A stretch of 64,000 nucleotides of DNA from an uncultured Bacteroides sp. GTDB lineage: Bacteria; Bacteroidota; Bacteroidia; Bacteroidales; Bacteroidaceae. Both the position numbers and the translations under genes were made by a program. How positions within the stretch are numbered: position 1 is the first letter of the stretch; each line of letters opens with the position of its first letter. Below are positions 60,493-64,000 of this stretch, in pieces. The notes beneath the pieces are model-generated. The model made no database searches and was not told the DNA's origin. It was given only the letters and a program-made list of their open reading frames with translations. The stretch is taken from contig NZ_URFY01000006.1 of assembly GCF_900547205.1 (NCBI RefSeq), forward strand, positions 93,507-157,506, in the 5' to 3' direction.

Positions 60493-63111
60493 TTAGTATT
60501 TTATGCTATGCGCATTAATAGCGGCCGGTTGCCCATCGTATAACGCCTCGCAACTAATGGTCAGAAAGGTGGATGAATTTGCATTGTTGCAGCGGATGAC
60601 AGCTTCACCGTTGCTATCAGTGGTCACTTTGGGATTCCAATATAAAGTCCGGCGATGGTCGTTGCCTTGCCCCTTGCTGATATCAGGATAAAACGGTGAA
60701 TAAAATTCGATTGGTTGCGAGTATCCTTGAATCTGTGTATATCTTATGCCACGCGATTGATATCTCTTTTCAGGGTCCCAGTTGTCAATGGTGGTAATAT
60801 AGCAAACTGTGGATATACTTTCCAATTCACTATCGGATTTAGTCCCTTCGAGATAGCTCTTTAAAGCACCTTCCTCAAATGGAGAGATTCTGGAAATATC
60901 CAAGTGTCCCTGAATACTTTCATCGCTCAGATGATATGTCCTGTCTGAATCAATTCCGGCTCTTGAGGATGCCCCATCGCATATCATCACCGATTTAATG
61001 GCATCAATACTCTTGTCAATGAAGAGCTCGCGGTCGAGCGTCGGGTATAGAACGCCGTTAACAGCACATTGCATATAGCGATTATTGTATGCTAAGTATA
61101 CTGCATTATTTCTAAAGCTTGTTTGAATGTGAATATTAGAATTTAATGTTTCCATAAGTGAAGGGAAATATTTCATGAATTTTCCTTCATCGCGTATCCT
61201 ATCCAACTCTCTAGGGATGTCATAATAGGCTCTGACGGACTGTTCGAATGCCCGTATCTTTTTATATTTCGTGCGTTTGGCTTTCACTATCACCTGGTCG
61301 AGAACATGGGCGTCATGTCCCATAATTGAATCTAAGTAAAGAGAATCCGAAAGTCTCGTCCACCAGCTAATCCCGCTCATGTCTTTCCATTTTGGATGGA
61401 GTTCTTCGAAACTGTATCTTCGTAGCTCGGGTGTAAAGTTTCGGAAGAGGGAAATATTTGTTTCTCTATTTAACTTTTTTCCTTTCCTGCGGGTCTGTAT
61501 CAGGGCTTCCATAGAGCCGCTAAAAGCATCCATTGGAATATGGAAGTAACCTAAAGAATCCGTGGTGGTTGAACCCACTGCCGATAAAGAGTCCCGCTGT
61601 GCGATTACATTTACATAAATGTTTTTTTGTTCTTTATTCCTCAGGAAAGATCTTACTTGACCATGCAAAGTCAGCTTCTTTTCGGGGAGGTAAATGGGCT
61701 TTTCCGGCGAATCACTAATGATGGACTGCATATCATATTTTCTCCAACCGCGGATGAGTAGCAGTATGTCTAAAGCAATCCGTCTTCTGGGAGAATTGTT
61801 CGCGAAATAGTATCCCGGTTGGTGGATGTAGCCTTTGAGGTCGGATGTAAGTAACATATCTGTGTAGATATTGTGGTCGTAGTCTTGATAGTCTGAATTT
61901 AAAGCATCTCGAATGGCGACTGAGAAATGTCCCTTCAGGGGATTTCCTTTATTATCTTTCATGGAGATATGGTACTCTATCGGTTCAAAAGGATAATATA
62001 AGGCATTGGGAGTGGTGGCGGTTAATTGTATCAGCGGCGTTGGCATTACGTAGGCAAATCGCTCACAAAGAACAGCGGCATTGCTTTTGATAAGTGATAG
62101 TTGCGTAACTCCTCCCGGCAAACCTTGAGTGGATAGTTGGAAATTATACTCCGTTTGATTTTGGAAATCAATAATTTGATAAGTAATCGGATGTCCTTGA
62201 TGAGATACGAATAAGGCAAGCGTATCTGTGATATGAATAGAGTTTCGTCGGATACAGATGTCCAATGCTTTTTCTTTGGGAGTGACATTTAGTACATAAC
62301 CTTCGGGCAGTGCTTTAGGCAGTGGGAAAGAATATTCTTTTCCTTGGTAGGTAACTACTGCATTGGCCTGCTTATCTGTCGGTGTATATGTGAAACGTCC
62401 CATCCCGTCATGGAGAGTTGTGAATTGCGCAAGCTTTGTTTTGTTCTGGTCATAAACGGTTCCCGAAACGGCTGCTTTCCCTTCTTTGGGATTGATAGCC
62501 TCGAATGCGACTACCGAAGCAACTCCTTGAACTAACTGACCGCCTTCGGGGAAAAAGCGAAGCGTGAAACTTTTCTCTTTCGACAGTGGGCGTTGCTTCA
62601 TTGAATGATCCATTCGGTAGGTAATGATGCTTCGTTCATCATCCACTTCACTTCTGCGCTTCCGGTATATGGGGAAGGTTCGTGAGAAATATTGCTTCTC
62701 ATTGAATGCTAACATCCATTTGGTATAGGCCCTTATTTCGTAATAGCCGGAAAATAGGGCAGTGTTTAATATGAATTGCCCATTTCCTTCTCCGGCTTGT
62801 AGCTGTATGATTTGCCGTTCGGAGATATTGCCTAATTGGTCAAGCAGTTCTACATAAAGAGGAACGCTGAGTTGGCTTTGCTTGTTCTGCTCAGTTGCCG
62901 TTACATATGCTTTATACCATATTGTATCTCCAATATAATAACTGGTATTGTCGAAATGAAGATAGGCCTTTTCCCGCGGATAAGCATTTGCATAAGCCTG
63001 TGAACGGGCAAAGTAGGTTGCAAATAAAGAGTCGGCGCATTGCTGGCTATGTAATTGCATTGCAATACATGACAGGAGGAAGAGTAGGGTGTATGTTGCA
63101 CGTAATTTCAT
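60493..63111 (-). CDS. Exported macroglobulin-like protein with TonB-plug-like region
   Basis: The 872-residue protein has a signal peptide (1-22) followed by an MG2-type macroglobulin domain (about 45-140: REKAYLHFDNTSYYIGDTIW, YVELLDQLGNISERQIIQL). Further beta domains follow, then carboxypeptidase-regulatory-like segments (LTLHGQVRSFLRNKEQKNIY). A region near 620-740 (DQVIVKAKRTKYKKIRAFEQ, AVNGVLYPTLDRELFIDKSI) is reminiscent of a TonB-receptor plug without a barrel. Proteins of this build are widespread in Bacteroidetes, with unknown role at the envelope. It lies 30 bp after the lipoprotein-like gene, probably in one operon. No thioester motif was seen. Confidence 0.75.
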   Translation of the reverse strand: MKLRATYTLLFLLSCIAMQLHSQQCADSLFATYFARSQAYANAYPREKAYLHFDNTSYYIGDTIWYKAYVTATEQNKQSQLSVPLYVELLDQLGNISERQIIQLQAGEGNGQFILNTALFSGYYEIRAYTKWMLAFNEKQYFSRTFPIYRKRRSEVDDERSIITYRMDHSMKQRPLSKEKSFTLRFFPEGGQLVQGVASVVAFEAINPKEGKAAVSGTVYDQNKTKLAQFTTLHDGMGRFTYTPTDKQANAVVTYQGKEYSFPLPKALPEGYVLNVTPKEKALDICIRRNSIHITDTLALFVSHQGHPITYQIIDFQNQTEYNFQLSTQGLPGGVTQLSLIKSNAAVLCERFAYVMPTPLIQLTATTPNALYYPFEPIEYHISMKDNKGNPLKGHFSVAIRDALNSDYQDYDHNIYTDMLLTSDLKGYIHQPGYYFANNSPRRRIALDILLLIRGWRKYDMQSIISDSPEKPIYLPEKKLTLHGQVRSFLRNKEQKNIYVNVIAQRDSLSAVGSTTTDSLGYFHIPMDAFSGSMEALIQTRRKGKKLNRETNISLFRNFTPELRRYSFEELHPKWKDMSGISWWTRLSDSLYLDSIMGHDAHVLDQVIVKAKRTKYKKIRAFEQSVRAYYDIPRELDRIRDEGKFMKYFPSLMETLNSNIHIQTSFRNNAVYLAYNNRYMQCAVNGVLYPTLDRELFIDKSIDAIKSVMICDGASSRAGIDSDRTYHLSDESIQGHLDISRISPFEEGALKSYLEGTKSDSELESISTVCYITTIDNWDPEKRYQSRGIRYTQIQGYSQPIEFYSPFYPDISKGQGNDHRRTLYWNPKVTTDSNGEAVIRCNNANSSTFLTISCEALYDGQPAAINAHSIKY

Positions 63112-63141
63112 ATAATCTATGTGTTTCTATATTTAGTTGAT

Positions 63142-63996
63142 TTAAGGCATTGGTGCATCGAATGTTAACATAAATATACTAGTTTGATCACTTGTTGTTT
63201 TGAAATGAACAGCTTGTGGAAAATGCGTTGGATTGGAATAATATGAACGATAGGCAAATGAAACTTCGTCTCCCTTAGTGTCATATGAGAATGTACAATA
63301 TTTAATAGGAGAATCATTGTCGGGGTCATAAGTCTCGGATATAACTATTGGTTCCCAGTATCCACTTCCTGTAATGAGTATGTCGCAGCACATTCTACCG
63401 GCAGCTGATTTTGGAAAACGAAAACAAATGTTACCATATATACTGTGTGCCTTTGAAAAAGTGGCTTCTTCTTTATCAAAATCATACCCGATAAAATTAG
63501 CGTAGGGATTCCAAAGTCCTTTTGGGGGATATGGGGGGTTAATTACTAATTCCGAGCACGTGGAACGAACTGCAATGTAGCCTCCTTCAGGAAGTTGTAA
63601 ATCGGCTAGAGGTATTTTCAACACTGCATGACTTTTTTCTTGAAGATTAATTTCTCGAATTGGAAAGAACGAATATTCACTTGGTGTAGAATCAAACACA
63701 CTACTTGTACCTAATTGAATTCGATCATATTTTCCTTGGCCTTGTTGTATTTGAATATTCAAAAAGGGAGGGAATGGATATATCTGACTCCATTCCATCT
63801 TACAGATTTGAGGGAGTTTTGAATATTCAAGGTATTCATTATGGCTTATTCTGGTTTTCACACAAGTTTTGATATTCATATTTAAATCTGTTGTGGAATC
63901 TTCTTCATTACACATACAAAAGAATATTGGGAAAAACATTATTAAGAAATAATGGTATTTCCAAGAACTATTTGCAATTTGATAGTTTGTTCTCAT
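63142..63996 (-). CDS. Exported protein of unknown function, possible lipoprotein
   Basis: The 284-residue protein has a hydrophobic N-terminal segment (YFLIMFFPIFFCMC) ending in Cys-Met-Cys-Asn-Glu-Glu, which may be an atypical lipobox. The rest is beta-rich with many aromatic residues (YIAVRSTCSELVINPPYPPK, GLWNPYANFIGYDFDKEEAT, SIYGNICFRFPKSAAGRMC). No family was recognised with confidence; the spacing of Cys and Gly resembles uncharacterised Bacteroidales lipoproteins. It precedes the macroglobulin-like gene by 30 bp, which suggests joint expression. The start codon is 5 bases from the window end, so its promoter is not visible. Confidence 0.7.
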   Translation of the reverse strand: MRTNYQIANSSWKYHYFLIMFFPIFFCMCNEEDSTTDLNMNIKTCVKTRISHNEYLEYSKLPQICKMEWSQIYPFPPFLNIQIQQGQGKYDRIQLGTSSVFDSTPSEYSFFPIREINLQEKSHAVLKIPLADLQLPEGGYIAVRSTCSELVINPPYPPKGLWNPYANFIGYDFDKEEATFSKAHSIYGNICFRFPKSAAGRMCCDILITGSGYWEPIVISETYDPDNDSPIKYCTFSYDTKGDEVSFAYRSYYSNPTHFPQAVHFKTTSDQTSIFMLTFDAPMP

Positions 63997-64000
63997 AATT

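Overview
The window is a chromosome segment from a gut Bacteroides species (Bacteroidales). Four things show this. There are two SusC/SusD-type glycan-uptake loci. There is an ECF sigma / FecR anti-sigma pair feeding an STN-bearing SusC. Promoters carry the Bacteroidetes -33 TTTG/TTG and -7 TAnnTTTG boxes, and most genes lack a clear Shine-Dalgarno. The tRNA gene does not encode CCA. I cannot fix the species from sequence alone.

Layout. (1) 1-10360: a ribose/ADP-ribose-type scavenging locus. A LacI-type regulator is divergent from ribokinase, SusC, SusD and three tandem secreted ADP-ribosylglycohydrolase paralogues (the last one cut by the window edge). An 18-bp LacI-type operator overlaps the ribokinase promoter. 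(2) 10441-23638: housekeeping and small operons: two HU-like proteins (one fused to a winged helix), an inositol-monophosphatase-family protein with a ComF-type phosphoribosyltransferase, a small outer-membrane protein, a candidate structured ncRNA resembling 6S RNA, tRNA-Asn, an adenosine-kinase-like PfkB with a CtpA-type protease, an orphan histidine kinase, ahcY and a YfhO-type membrane protein. (3) 23734-43941: a second polysaccharide-utilisation locus: ECF sigma, FecR, STN-SusC, SusD, a binding lipoprotein, GH35, GH43, an M60-like metallopeptidase, GH2 and GH35. It is predicted to strip galactose-rich O-glycoproteins. (4) 44121-51230: an STM3941-like membrane protein, a dead LigD-phosphoesterase fragment, an AAA/PD-(D/E)XK protein, upp, pckA and a MutS-like ATPase. 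(5) 51326-56518: GH95 fucosidase, a two-gene chromate-type transporter and GH20 hexosaminidase. (6) 56599-63996: typA, a DUF805-like membrane protein, rpsO, and a macroglobulin-like/plug-like exported protein with an upstream lipoprotein-like gene.

How the genes fit together. Several genes converge on nucleoside and ribose salvage (ribokinase locus, adenosine-kinase-like gene, ahcY, upp). Two different control schemes run the two glycan loci: a cytoplasmic LacI repressor with an STN-less SusC in the first, and trans-envelope sigma/anti-sigma signalling with an STN-SusC in the second.

The most unusual signal is not a gene. Four intergenic regions (11791-11904, 31770-31868, 46863-46944, 60375-60459) each hold four or five short palindromes at an exact 22-bp (once 23-bp) period. 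Each array is also a palindrome as a whole, yet the core sequence differs from locus to locus, apart from a loose AC-N4/5-GT centre. Two further hairpins (46971-47016, 47886-47961) have internally repeated arms of 11-bp and 8-bp period. I do not know a named family for these.
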